Assembly (NCBI GenBank): GCA_010672825.2 | Contig: JAAHFU020000004.1 | Coordinates: 310,001 to 374,000, forward strand | DNA length: 64,000 bases | Direction: 5' to 3' | DNA from: Leptolyngbya sp. SIO1E4 | Lineage (GTDB): Bacteria > Cyanobacteriota > Cyanobacteriia > Phormidesmidales > Phormidesmidaceae | Shown here: positions 24,983 to 33,581 of the stretch, in pieces | How positions within the stretch are numbered: position 1 is the first letter of the stretch | Layout of the letters: each line of letters opens with the position of its first letter | Notes under the pieces: model-generated | Databases searched by the model: none | The model's input: only the letters and a program-made list of their open reading frames with translations | Told to the model about the DNA's origin: nothing | Program-made: the position numbers and the translations under genes

Positions 24983-25334
24983 GGGCGATCGCTCCAATAA
25001 ACTGCCCCATCACGACGATAGTTAAAGTGTAAGTTTAAGTCACCCTGCGCTAGTTAAGTAAGGTAAATTCAGCGATAGGAAATTCCCAAAAAATAGGAAT
25101 TTGCTACTATACAAATTGAGGGTGTAGTTCATCCTCCTTCGACATAGAAAAAAGTGGCAACGCCTACCTGCAGGCAACGCTAAACAGGGATCTAGCAAGA
25201 GACTACTGTGTGAAGGGAAATGTAAGAACTACAGGCTCATCATTTAATTAGAAAGGTTCAGGAGGGAACCATTGAAAAACTCAATAAATATGGTTTAGCG
25301 GGTGTTGTTATGTATTAGCAATGCCCGTTAAATT

Positions 25335-25382
25335 TTTGCGCGACTCCACGTTTGCGCGACTCCACGTTTGCGTAACTCCATG
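25335..25382 (+). repeat. Three tandem 16-bp repeats
   Basis: Two identical units TTTGCGCGACTCCACG are followed by a diverged third, TTTGCGTAACTCCATG. They lie in the 590-bp intergenic region upstream of pbpC. No function is apparent. Confidence 0.8.
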
Positions 25383-25390
25383 CTTGCTAA

Positions 25391-25452
25391 TTCAGTGGCC
25401 TTATGGGGCAGGGCAGGGTCTAGGATTTGGGGTCTAGGGTGCACTGCAACCG
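25391..25452 (+). repeat. G-rich repeat, family A, degraded copy
   Basis: Contains the core GGGTCTAGGATTTGGGGTCT followed by AGGGTGCACTGCAACC. The left arm keeps only TTCAG from GTTCAGTTGAG. Confidence 0.65.
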
Positions 25453-25573
25453 GATCTGACAGCCGTATGAGCATCTTGCTCACATGTGTACTTGAGTGAA
25501 CTCACCTCATTATTCGGCAACATTCAATAGAGGGATAATGCAGACTAGGGGAGTATGGCTGAGTATTTAGGTG

Positions 25574-27949
25574 ATGCGCTCTTGGCAAAAAAGGCTATCC
25601 CATAAATCCAACCAGCTCTTGCGGTACTGTCATCGGCGATGGCGTCAACAGACTGGTTTCATCAGGATTGTGATCATTCTGGTTGCTGTGGGGCTGAGCC
25701 TTCGTAGCGCAGTCTATCTGGTCCCCATACAGGGTGAAAACTTGGCCCAGGTCGATCAGGCTGTAGAGTTTCGCGATCGCAACTTTCGTCCCCTTGGCAC
25801 TCTCCTCTCCCGCGATCAGGAGCATACGGCGGTTGTCCCGCTAGCGCAGGTGTCCCCTCACTTTCGCCACGCCATCCTTGCGGCTGAAGATCAGCGGTTT
25901 TACCAGCACGGGGCGGTAGATTTGCGTGCGGTTGTACGGGCCAGTTGGCAGGCCATTCAAGCCCGCCGTATTGTCAGCGGGGCTTCCACCATCACCATGC
26001 AGCTTGCCCGCATGGTTGATCCGGTTCCTCGTACTGCCTGGGGTAAAGCCCAACAGGTCTGGCAAGCCTGGCGGATCGCTGCAGGGATGAGCAAAGATGA
26101 AATCTTGGCCGCCTACGTTAACCGCTTACCCATGGGGGGCAACATTTACGGCGTCGAGGCTGCCGCGCGCGTCTACTTTGGGATTTCTGCAGCTGATCTG
26201 ACCGTTGCCCAGGCCAGCTTACTGGCTGCTTTGCCGAACGCTCCCACCGCCCTCAACCCCTACACCCACTGGGATGACTTGAAGCAGCGACAGCGCTACG
26301 TCCTCGATCGCATGGTAGTGGATGGCTATCTCACCCCGCCCCAGGCAGATCGGGCTCACGCTCAGAACGTCACCCTCCAGCCTCCAGATCAGAGTCTGCC
26401 CACGGCTCCTCACTTCCTCTTTTGGCTTGTCGACACTCTCCCGCCCGATCACCCTGCCCAGGTGCAAACCAGCCTTGATGCTGATCTGCAGCGTTTCGTC
26501 GAAGCCCAGGTGCGGCAGGCTGTGCAGGGCTTGGTTCAACACCAGGTGCGCCACGCCGCCGCCCTCGTGATCCACAATGCGACCGGTGACGTGTTGGCCT
26601 ACGTTGGTTCTCCGAGCTACTTTCTCCCTAACCAGGCAGGCCGCAACGATGGCGTGCAAGCGCTGCGTCAACCTGGCTCCACCCTCAAACCCTTTCTGTA
26701 TCAGCTGGCGTTGGAGCAGGGCGTCATTCAGCCCAATACGATTTTGGCAGACGTGCCCACCCACTACCCGATTCCCGGTGCCCAACTCTACAGCCCTACC
26801 GACTTCAGCGACACCTTTCAAGGCCCCGTGCGCGTCCGTGCGGCCCTGGGCAATTCCCTCAATATCCCCGCCGTGCGCATCCTCGAACAAGTCGGCGTTT
26901 CTGATTTCCTCGATCGCCTCCACCAACTCGGGTTCAAACATCTCGACCAATCCCCCGACTACTATGGCCTCGGCCTTGCCCTGGGCAGCGGCGAAGTCAC
27001 CCTGTGGGAACTGGCCCAAGCCTATCTAACCCTTGCTCACCAAGGCGATTCCACCATTTCCCTCTCCCCGCTCAAATTGAACACGCTGCCCGACATAGAA
27101 CCGCCCTCGACTAACCACCCTCCCACTTCCCCACTCCCTAGCTCCTCCACCCTCCCACTCTCCACTTCCCCCACCTGGCCGCTCATCACCCACATGCTCT
27201 CCGACGCCCACGCGCGCGCAACCGCCTTCGGCGTCGACTCTGTCCTCAACCTGCCCTTCCCAGCAGCGGTGAAAACCGGCACCTCTTCTGACTTCCGCGA
27301 CACTTGGACAGTCGGCTTCACAACGGACTACACCGTCGCGACCTGGGTCGGCAACTTTGATGGGGCGCCGATGCGGGAAGTCTCCGGCGTGACCGGGGCA
27401 GCGCCCCTCTGGCATCGGATTATGGTGCATCTACATGAGCAGGATGAGCCAGGACAATTACCGCCTCCTGCTGGCATGGTGAAGCGACCTATCTGTGCAT
27501 TGACTGGGCAAAAACCGACGCCCGATTGTGCTGCAGTGGTGCAGGAATATTTCTTTCCAGAAGACTTGATGGCCTATGAAAGCGGCAAATCTGAAGCCAC
27601 CGTGACAAGCAGTCAACTACAGACGGACTCAACGGCAAACGCTACCGGGCTCCACATTGTCTCCCCTAAGACGGGGAGTCGGTTTTTGCTCTACCCGTCT
27701 TCTGAGCAGGAGAATGATCAGCGACTGAAGTTTGCGATCGCCCCTTCCGCCCCCACAAGTCCTATCGAATGGCGACTCAATGGTGAACCCCTAGATGCCT
27801 CTGGCGAACCCTCACTATTGTGGCCTATGCGTCCAGGCCGCTGGACGCTGGCGGTGCAAAGCGGCCACCAGCAAGATCAGGTGCAATTTGAAGTGGAATT
27901 GGCGGCCGATCACCCTGCCCGCCGGGGATTTTCAGTCAGGTCAGAGTAG
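25574..27949 (+). CDS. pbpC: Penicillin-binding protein 1C
   Basis: 791 residues. Bifunctional peptidoglycan synthase anchored by one N-terminal helix (about 28-48). The GT51 transglycosylase domain (about 75-250) has AAEDQRFYQHGAVD with the catalytic Glu and GASTITMQLARM. The transpeptidase domain (about 310-620) has QPGSTLKPF (active Ser), GNSLNIPAV (SxN) and KTGTSSDFRDTW. A C-terminal BiPBP_C domain (about 690-790) is diagnostic of PBP1C. A low-complexity Pro/Ser/Thr stretch lies near 505-530. ATG 25574 is preferred to GTG 25571. The CPBP gene follows by 18 bp. PBP1C genes often sit beside an alpha-2-macroglobulin gene; here such a gene lies 10 kb downstream at 38245. Confidence 0.95.
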   Translation: MRSWQKRLSHKSNQLLRYCHRRWRQQTGFIRIVIILVAVGLSLRSAVYLVPIQGENLAQVDQAVEFRDRNFRPLGTLLSRDQEHTAVVPLAQVSPHFRHAILAAEDQRFYQHGAVDLRAVVRASWQAIQARRIVSGASTITMQLARMVDPVPRTAWGKAQQVWQAWRIAAGMSKDEILAAYVNRLPMGGNIYGVEAAARVYFGISAADLTVAQASLLAALPNAPTALNPYTHWDDLKQRQRYVLDRMVVDGYLTPPQADRAHAQNVTLQPPDQSLPTAPHFLFWLVDTLPPDHPAQVQTSLDADLQRFVEAQVRQAVQGLVQHQVRHAAALVIHNATGDVLAYVGSPSYFLPNQAGRNDGVQALRQPGSTLKPFLYQLALEQGVIQPNTILADVPTHYPIPGAQLYSPTDFSDTFQGPVRVRAALGNSLNIPAVRILEQVGVSDFLDRLHQLGFKHLDQSPDYYGLGLALGSGEVTLWELAQAYLTLAHQGDSTISLSPLKLNTLPDIEPPSTNHPPTSPLPSSSTLPLSTSPTWPLITHMLSDAHARATAFGVDSVLNLPFPAAVKTGTSSDFRDTWTVGFTTDYTVATWVGNFDGAPMREVSGVTGAAPLWHRIMVHLHEQDEPGQLPPPAGMVKRPICALTGQKPTPDCAAVVQEYFFPEDLMAYESGKSEATVTSSQLQTDSTANATGLHIVSPKTGSRFLLYPSSEQENDQRLKFAIAPSAPTSPIEWRLNGEPLDASGEPSLLWPMRPGRWTLAVQSGHQQDQVQFEVELAADHPARRGFSVRSE

Positions 27950-27967
27950 TGAAGTCTTTTCTGATTT

Positions 27968-28621
27968 ATGAGGCATGTTGCAACGTTTGTAGGGTTGGGG
28001 ATCGCACTGTTGGGGCCACCGATGATGGCTGCCCTAACCCCACGACTCTTGCGCGGGTTGTCTGCAACAAAAGCTAACCTTCTGGGTCAACTGGGGCTTT
28101 GGTGCCTGGGTGGGCTGATTGTAAACATCACCCTTTTCTGGGAGCAACGACCCTTGTCCTCATTGGGGCTGATCCGTCCCACTTGGCAGACGTTCCTGTG
28201 GGGGGCGATCATCGCTGCAGGGCTGCTTTATGTTGTCAGCCCTGTGGGTGCCTGGCTGGTTGGCTGGTTGAGGCTGCCTGATTTTGAATCTGGGCTATCA
28301 AAGCTCAGGGATATTCCAGCCAGTGTTCTCTTGTTGGGGGCACTCTCAGCGGGAGTGGTTGAAGAACTGCTCTATCGTGGCTATGCCATAGAGCGTCTTT
28401 CAGAACTGACGGGGCACCGGGTTTGGCTGGGGGCACTCCTGTCTCTTTTAAGTTTTGCCCTGGCTCACTGGCCGTTTTGGGGCCTCGGGTCAGTTGTATT
28501 CACGTTCATTGGGGGGAGTTGCCTGACGCTGCTGTACGTCTGGAAACGAGATCTCGGGGCCAATATGTTGGCCCACACGCTGACTGCAATTGTTCAGTTA
28601 TTGGCAATTTCTAATACTTAG
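27968..28621 (+). CDS. CPBP family intramembrane metalloprotease
   Basis: 217 residues with about six hydrophobic segments. It carries the CAAX protease / bacteriocin-processing (Abi) motifs: VVEELLYRGYAIERL (EExxxR), SFALAHWPFWG (FxxxH) and the late HTLTAIVQ. In other members the Glu and His residues bind the catalytic metal within the membrane. Substrate is unknown; relatives process prenylated proteins or give bacteriocin self-immunity. It starts 18 bp after pbpC, so the two are likely co-transcribed. This suggests, without proof, a link to the cell envelope. Confidence 0.88.
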   Translation: MRHVATFVGLGIALLGPPMMAALTPRLLRGLSATKANLLGQLGLWCLGGLIVNITLFWEQRPLSSLGLIRPTWQTFLWGAIIAAGLLYVVSPVGAWLVGWLRLPDFESGLSKLRDIPASVLLLGALSAGVVEELLYRGYAIERLSELTGHRVWLGALLSLLSFALAHWPFWGLGSVVFTFIGGSCLTLLYVWKRDLGANMLAHTLTAIVQLLAISNT

Positions 28622-28630
28622 AATATTTAT

Positions 28631-28684
28631 TGCACCTGAAGTGCTAGTTAGAACAATCAGATTTCCTGGAGTCCTTATGCAGCA
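28631..28684 (+). repeat. 54-bp dispersed repeat, family B, copy 2
   Basis: TGCACCTGAAGTGCTAGTTA ... CCTTATGCAGCA, matching 21501-21554 in the same orientation. It begins 10 bp after the CPBP stop codon. Confidence 0.75.
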
Positions 28685-28894
28685 AAATAGGGAGTAGACT
28701 CTACTTAATTCGACTGCATGTCGCTCTATGTTTGAGAGAGTATGTTTGAGAGAGAATGACTCTTTTTTACTGGAATATAAAGTTTGAAAATTTGGTTTGA
28801 ACGAAGCGATTTTCACACTCATTTCCATCAGAGATTGCGGACTCGATATACTGGAACGTAGCGCCTTTCTTACACTATTTGCGAGGCATACCCT

Positions 28895-30010
28895 GTGATA
28901 ACAGAGTTGACTCAACATCAGTTTTACCCTGAAAGCCCGTTCGATCTTTTCACCCTGAAGTTGCAGGGGACGCCCATTGAAATTGGTGAAGATCTGGCGA
29001 GGGTTGCGTGCGAGCGTCATCGGGTAGACCCGACTGCAATCTCCGACTCTGCTTTACAGACAAAACAGACGCTTGTATCTCGCTACTGTCCTGCTCTCGT
29101 TGATAGAGCTGCAGGTGTTTCTAATGTCTTGGACCGCGATCTGCAATCCTTTGATCCCTATTCGCTTTCTTTGGTTGAAACACCTCCCCCCTTCGCCTGC
29201 TCCGCCGCCTTTATCGGTGAACACAATGGGGGCCTGCTGTTGCGAAATTTCGACTTTACCTTACACTCATTTCCCGAGCTTCTGGGGGCCAAGGTTTCGG
29301 GGGTAAGGCCCATGGTCGATCCGATTTATCTCATGACGATCGCCCCAAAGGAGGGGTTTCGAAGCATCGCCGTGGTCTCCATGGATCTCTTTACAGGTGC
29401 ATTTGATGGCATCAACGATCGCGGGTTTTGTGTGGCTCTGCTTGCTCTGAGTAATGGGACAAGGCAAATTGCAGATGCGCGTTTTGACGCCTTTGACGAG
29501 AGCGCTATCCCGCGCATCTTGCTTGAAAGCTGCGAAACCGTTGAAGAGGCAATTGCGCTCTTTTCCGAGATGCCGAAGCAGACCCTGTTTATCCCGTGTC
29601 ACTACATTGTCGGCGATCGTAACGGGAATGCTGCGGTGCTGGAATGGAACGAGGCGTCGGGGGTTGGCATTGCTCGGCGGGAGAAATTGCAGCCGCTCCT
29701 CTGCACCAATCACTACCTTTCGCCGCTGCGCCATTCTGCACCGGAGGAGGGGCACGAGGCGGAATCGAAGCAACGGCTTGCGACCTTGGAGGCCCACCTT
29801 CCCCAATGCTCAGATGACGATGAGGGCCTTTGGAACGCTGCCGAGACGGTGCGACAGAACGCGGTGGGCGATGATGGGTCGGTTATCGGCGGAACGCTTT
29901 GGACAGCTCTGTACCGCACCCAATTGCCAGGCTTGGATGTCCGCTTTCTGATGCAAACTAGAGGCGCAGGCCCTGTGTATTCCCAGAAGTACTCCGTCCG
30001 ATTCGATTAG
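28895..30010 (+). CDS. C45 family / linear amide C-N hydrolase
   Basis: 371 residues. N-terminal-nucleophile hydrolase related to acyl-CoA:6-aminopenicillanic acid acyltransferase and choloylglycine hydrolases. The nucleophile is probably the Cys in PPFACSAAFIGEHNGG (about residue 111), followed by the family-typical LLLRNFDF. GAFDGINDRGFCVAL and LEWNEA are further family features. In this superfamily the Cys can be freed by self-cleavage, so the first 110 residues may be a propeptide. The GTG start at 28895 is supported by GAGG eight bases upstream. The substrate could be an N-acyl amino acid or acyl-homoserine lactone, but sequence alone does not decide. It is isolated from other genes. Confidence 0.8.
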   Translation: MITELTQHQFYPESPFDLFTLKLQGTPIEIGEDLARVACERHRVDPTAISDSALQTKQTLVSRYCPALVDRAAGVSNVLDRDLQSFDPYSLSLVETPPPFACSAAFIGEHNGGLLLRNFDFTLHSFPELLGAKVSGVRPMVDPIYLMTIAPKEGFRSIAVVSMDLFTGAFDGINDRGFCVALLALSNGTRQIADARFDAFDESAIPRILLESCETVEEAIALFSEMPKQTLFIPCHYIVGDRNGNAAVLEWNEASGVGIARREKLQPLLCTNHYLSPLRHSAPEEGHEAESKQRLATLEAHLPQCSDDDEGLWNAAETVRQNAVGDDGSVIGGTLWTALYRTQLPGLDVRFLMQTRGAGPVYSQKYSVRFD

Positions 30011-30045
30011 GCGTCTCTGCTTGAGAGATTCGGTAAGATACCTTT

Positions 30046-30130
30046 GTTCAGGTGAGTTCAGTACATCTGGGTCAAGACAGAGGCTAGGGTTTAGGGCCTG
30101 GGGTGTACTTTATCCAGATGCAAACGACTT
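30046..30130 (+). repeat. G-rich repeat, family A, complete copy
   Basis: GTTCAGGTGAGTTCAGTACATCTGGGTCAAGACAG ... GGCTAGGGTTTAGGGCCTGG, then GGTGTACTTTATCC and ATGCAAACGACTT. One of the best-preserved copies. Confidence 0.85.
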
Positions 30131-30208
30131 GAAACCGCTTCAATCAGATGACGGGACAGCAACAATCATCGAATGTGTATTCTTGAACCAGAAGAGAAGG
30201 AAACATCG

Positions 30209-31000
30209 GTGAAATACAAGCTTTACAAGCCAAGTAACGACCTGTCAGATTTTGTTAAATACTATTGGCAATTTGAACTCGACTCAATTCCACAGGAAAT
30301 TCATGCAAATAGGGTTATCCCCTCCGGCGAACTACAAATAATTTTTCACTACAAAACCCCTTTTAGAGAACTTGACAGATACCATCAAAGCTTCGTTCAG
30401 CCGCAATGTTTAATTTGTGGACAGCAAACAGACTATAAAGATATTTTCTCAGTTCAGGCTGCAGGAATGCTGGCTGTTGTTTTTCACCCTTATGCGCTCA
30501 GAGCATTCTTTCCTGCTCCGGTTAACGAATTTACAGATCAGAGCATTTCTCTAGATAACTTTTTCCGAACAGAGACAAAAGACTTGCAGGAACGGATTAT
30601 TGAAGCCAGTGATATCTATGCACGTATTCTGTTGGTCGAAAACTTCTTGCTGAACAGATTGTCGATATCTAATAGTTTTTCAGTGGCCAAAGAAGCAGTC
30701 AACATGATCACCAAAATGGGTGGGCAACTGACTGTGAGTGAAGCCGCTAACAAGCTGAATGTTAGCAAAAGACAATTCGAAAGGATATTTCTGGCAAATG
30801 TGGGCATATCGCCGAAGAAGTTTGGACGTATTGTCAGATTTAGCCATTCCATCAAACTTCTGACAAAACCGATTCCCTTGACAACACTTGCCTATGAAGC
30901 CGGGTATTCTGATCAATCCCATTTGATACATGATTTTAAGGCGTTTGCCGGATTGTCTCCCAAAGCGTTTGCTCGCCAAACTTGCCATACGCCGGAATAA
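30209..31000 (+). CDS. AraC family transcriptional regulator
   Basis: 263 residues. The N-terminal sensor part (about 1-150) resembles the DUF6597 domain seen in many AraC proteins (WQFELDS, VIPSGELQIIFHY). The C-terminal part (about 165-260) holds two helix-turn-helix motifs, LTVSEAANKLNVSKRQFERIF and TTLAYEAGYSDQSHLIHDFK, typical of AraC. GTG 30209 is preferred because AGAAGGA lies about seven bases upstream; another in-frame start at 30173 adds 12 unlikely residues. The gene is AT-richer than its surroundings. It precedes the M28 peptidase gene by 78 bp and may regulate it. Confidence 0.9.
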   Translation: MKYKLYKPSNDLSDFVKYYWQFELDSIPQEIHANRVIPSGELQIIFHYKTPFRELDRYHQSFVQPQCLICGQQTDYKDIFSVQAAGMLAVVFHPYALRAFFPAPVNEFTDQSISLDNFFRTETKDLQERIIEASDIYARILLVENFLLNRLSISNSFSVAKEAVNMITKMGGQLTVSEAANKLNVSKRQFERIFLANVGISPKKFGRIVRFSHSIKLLTKPIPLTTLAYEAGYSDQSHLIHDFKAFAGLSPKAFARQTCHTPE

Positions 31001-31078
31001 ATGTCGCGTTCTTACAATTTTTTGCGACAGGGTTGAGAGAGAGTGCAGACATGCCGTCACTTGATGAAGGAACCTGTC

Positions 31079-32296
31079 ATGCAAACCAGACATCAATACC
31101 TCAAGCAAATTCAGCAGCACATACGTGAATTGTCTGTAAACATCGGTGAAAGGCCAACAGGCTCTGCAGCAAATCACAGAGCAGAAAACTATATCAAGCA
31201 GATCTTGATGCGAAACAAGTTTCAGGTCGATTTGCAAAAATTTAACTGTATTGACTGGGAGAAAGGTGAAACAACGCTCAGCACAGGAGCTACTAGATTT
31301 CGTGCTGAACCTTCACCCTATTCATTACCCTGTGATCTTCAAGCCAACATTGAAGTGATAGAAAACATTGCTCAGCTTGAGCAGGTTGACTTATCAGGAA
31401 AAATCGCCTTATTGCGAGGTGAACTAACCCAAGAACCCCTGATGCCGAAGAATTTCAGGTTTTATAATCCCGAACACCATCAAAAAATTATTGGTCTACT
31501 CGAGGCAAAGAAACCGATCGCACTACTGACCGCTAGCTTGAGTGATGCACATCTGGTTCCTGTTTTTGAAGATGGAGACTTTGACATCCCGTCTGCTGTA
31601 GTTTCGACCTATGATGCCAACATCATTGCACAAAGCGATCTACCGATTCATTTAAAAATTACCAGTCGAAGGCAGCAAGCCATAGGCGCGAATGTCATTG
31701 CGAGAAAAAATCAGACGAGTCAAAACAAATTGGTTGTCACGGCTCATTTTGATACCAAGCCGGGAACGTCAGGGGCCCTTGATAATGCCGTAGGGGTGAC
31801 CGTATTGCTGACTTTGTCAGAAATGTTCAAAGATATCTCCCTAACAGACGTTGGCCTTGAACTCGTTGCCTTTAATGGCGAAGATTATTTCTCGACCCCT
31901 GGGCAAATATCCTATCTTGATGCATACGGGGGTGAATTTGACCGGATCAACCTTGCTGTAAATTGCGATGGATTAGGGTTGAATAATAGCAAAATCGGGG
32001 TATCCCTGATGGAATGCTCCGACAACTATGTCGCTCAAGTTGATTCCATCAATCAAGCATTTAGCAATATTGAAAAATTATCCCCTTGGTATCAAGGAGA
32101 CCACATGCTATTTGCTGCAGCACAGGTGCCGACTCTTGCGATAACTTCTACGGAGATATTCAACCTGATGGATACTGTGATTCATACTAAGCATGATCAG
32201 CCCAGCCTGGTTGATCCGGGGTTAGTGCTTGAGGCTTGCTTTTTTATAAAAGAGATTATGAATTTAAGAAAAGAACAAAACACACCGATATGCTAA
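31079..32296 (+). CDS. M28 family zinc aminopeptidase-like protein
   Basis: 405 residues. The N-terminal helical part and a PA-like insert (about 60-200) are followed by the peptidase core. Likely metal ligands: TAHFDTKPGTSGALDNAVG (His and Asp), FNGEDYFSTPG (Glu), VNCDGLG (Asp) and HTKHDQPS (His). The usual Glu-Glu pair is Gly-Glu-Asp here, so the general base may differ. There is no signal peptide, so it is probably cytoplasmic. ATG 31079 is chosen because AAGGA lies seven bases upstream; in-frame ATG 31064 and GTG 31043 lack a site. AT-rich like the regulator before it, the two probably arrived together. Confidence 0.85.
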   Translation: MQTRHQYLKQIQQHIRELSVNIGERPTGSAANHRAENYIKQILMRNKFQVDLQKFNCIDWEKGETTLSTGATRFRAEPSPYSLPCDLQANIEVIENIAQLEQVDLSGKIALLRGELTQEPLMPKNFRFYNPEHHQKIIGLLEAKKPIALLTASLSDAHLVPVFEDGDFDIPSAVVSTYDANIIAQSDLPIHLKITSRRQQAIGANVIARKNQTSQNKLVVTAHFDTKPGTSGALDNAVGVTVLLTLSEMFKDISLTDVGLELVAFNGEDYFSTPGQISYLDAYGGEFDRINLAVNCDGLGLNNSKIGVSLMECSDNYVAQVDSINQAFSNIEKLSPWYQGDHMLFAAAQVPTLAITSTEIFNLMDTVIHTKHDQPSLVDPGLVLEACFFIKEIMNLRKEQNTPIC

Positions 32297-32344
32297 AAGC
32301 CGCTGATGGGACAGAGTCAGTCCGCTATTTTGCGGCTTGATCGA

Positions 32345-32382
32345 AACAAGCCCCTGGTCTTGAAAGGGACCACGGGCTTGTT
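32345..32382. terminator. Hairpin between convergent genes
   Basis: AACAAGCCC-c-TGGTC ... GACCA-c-GGGCTTGTT forms a 14-bp stem with one mismatch, ending in TT. It is placed between the M28 gene (plus) and the AraC/GyrI gene (minus). Confidence 0.65.
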
Positions 32383-32494
32383 CATCAGGGCAGCCTCAAA
32401 CTAATCGCGATCGCCAGTATCGGTGTGGCATTTAGACCTCTGAAAATCTTTCACGGAGGATGGTCTATTTTGCCTTTTGCTTTTGCTACAAATT

Positions 32495-33508
32495 CTAGAG
32501 CGGCTTGACCGGTATATGGATATCCACAATGTGCTTGCCTTCTGGATGCTCTTTAGGATCATTCAGATAATCTTCAAAGCACAAGCCGTCTGCTGGCTGA
32601 TAGCCGCTCTCCGGTAGCCAAGCACCCATCAAAGCATTCCAGGCTGCCTCATACTGATCGCTGTTGATCTCAAAGTGACCGACTGCATAAGTCGCAGCGT
32701 GGATGACCATCTTGCCAATCTCACCCTCAACCTGGGTATCCTCAGGCACCGTCATGCAAACACTTAACCGCAGCTTGGCATCGTCGGTGATCTCTGGAGA
32801 ATCGTGATAGACAGACATCAGCTTAGAACCCGGCCTACCCAGCAACCCTCTGGGCCCTGCCCAAGTACAGAGCTTACCGAATAGTTGTCCGAACAACTCA
32901 GTATCTCCCTGGTAGGGACCGACATGTCGCACATAGGCAACCGTCATATCAGGCAGCGCTTTAACTTCGACATCAAAATTGAGATCTCTCTTAAGGTCAC
33001 TTGTCATCGTTAACCTCCACCGCAAATGATTTAGTGCATTACTACTGTAGAGAGCGACAACGTCATATTCTTGTTGCCAGTTGCGGAGCGTTTGCCCCTG
33101 TTTGCTATCTGTTTTGCAATTCTTGCGATCTATTTTGCCGTGACACTCGCGCCACTCGCTGGCAGTCAGCCCGAATTTGTCTCGAAAGGCTCTAGCAAAG
33201 GTGGCCGAACTGGAAAATCCGCAATCAATCGCAACTCGGGTGATGGGTTTGGCAAGGTTGTTGAGGAGCAACGCCGCTGCTTTTTCTAGTCTGACCCGTT
33301 GGACAAACTGGCTGGGTGTCTCGCCCACCATTGCCCGAAAGATGCGATGAAAATGGTAGGGAGAAAACATGGCTACCTCAGCTAGCTTAGAGAGCGCCAG
33401 TTCGCACCCCAAGTTGGCCTCAATGTAGTCAAGCACACGATTAATGCGGGACTGATACTCAGCTCTGAGTTGTATTTGCCTATCATGCATAGTTTGTGCA
33501 TAGCCCAT
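32495..33508 (-). CDS. AraC family regulator with GyrI-like effector domain
   Basis: 337 residues. The N-terminal AraC DNA-binding domain (about 10-115) has two helix-turn-helix motifs: LSKLAEVAMFSPYHFHRIFR and VAIDCGFSSSATFARAFRDK. The C-terminal GyrI-like domain (about 180-337; MTVAYVRHVGPYQGD, YAVGHFEI, GLCFEDYLND) usually binds small hydrophobic compounds, as in Rob and BmrR-type regulators. ATG 33508 is used; TTG 33511 is the alternative. It is transcribed in the same direction as the PaO-like oxygenase gene, 73 bp downstream of it. A role in sensing a tetrapyrrole breakdown product is conceivable but unproven. Confidence 0.9.
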   Translation of the reverse strand: MGYAQTMHDRQIQLRAEYQSRINRVLDYIEANLGCELALSKLAEVAMFSPYHFHRIFRAMVGETPSQFVQRVRLEKAAALLLNNLAKPITRVAIDCGFSSSATFARAFRDKFGLTASEWRECHGKIDRKNCKTDSKQGQTLRNWQQEYDVVALYSSNALNHLRWRLTMTSDLKRDLNFDVEVKALPDMTVAYVRHVGPYQGDTELFGQLFGKLCTWAGPRGLLGRPGSKLMSVYHDSPEITDDAKLRLSVCMTVPEDTQVEGEIGKMVIHAATYAVGHFEINSDQYEAAWNALMGAWLPESGYQPADGLCFEDYLNDPKEHPEGKHIVDIHIPVKPL

Positions 33509-33581
33509 CAATCCACCAATTGTATAAACTGACTACTCCCTGTGTGGACTGGGTATCTATTGCTTCATGATTGCCATCATG

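Noticed and set aside
25335-25382. CRISPR array
   Set aside because: Three directly adjoining 16-bp units without spacers; no cas genes in the window.
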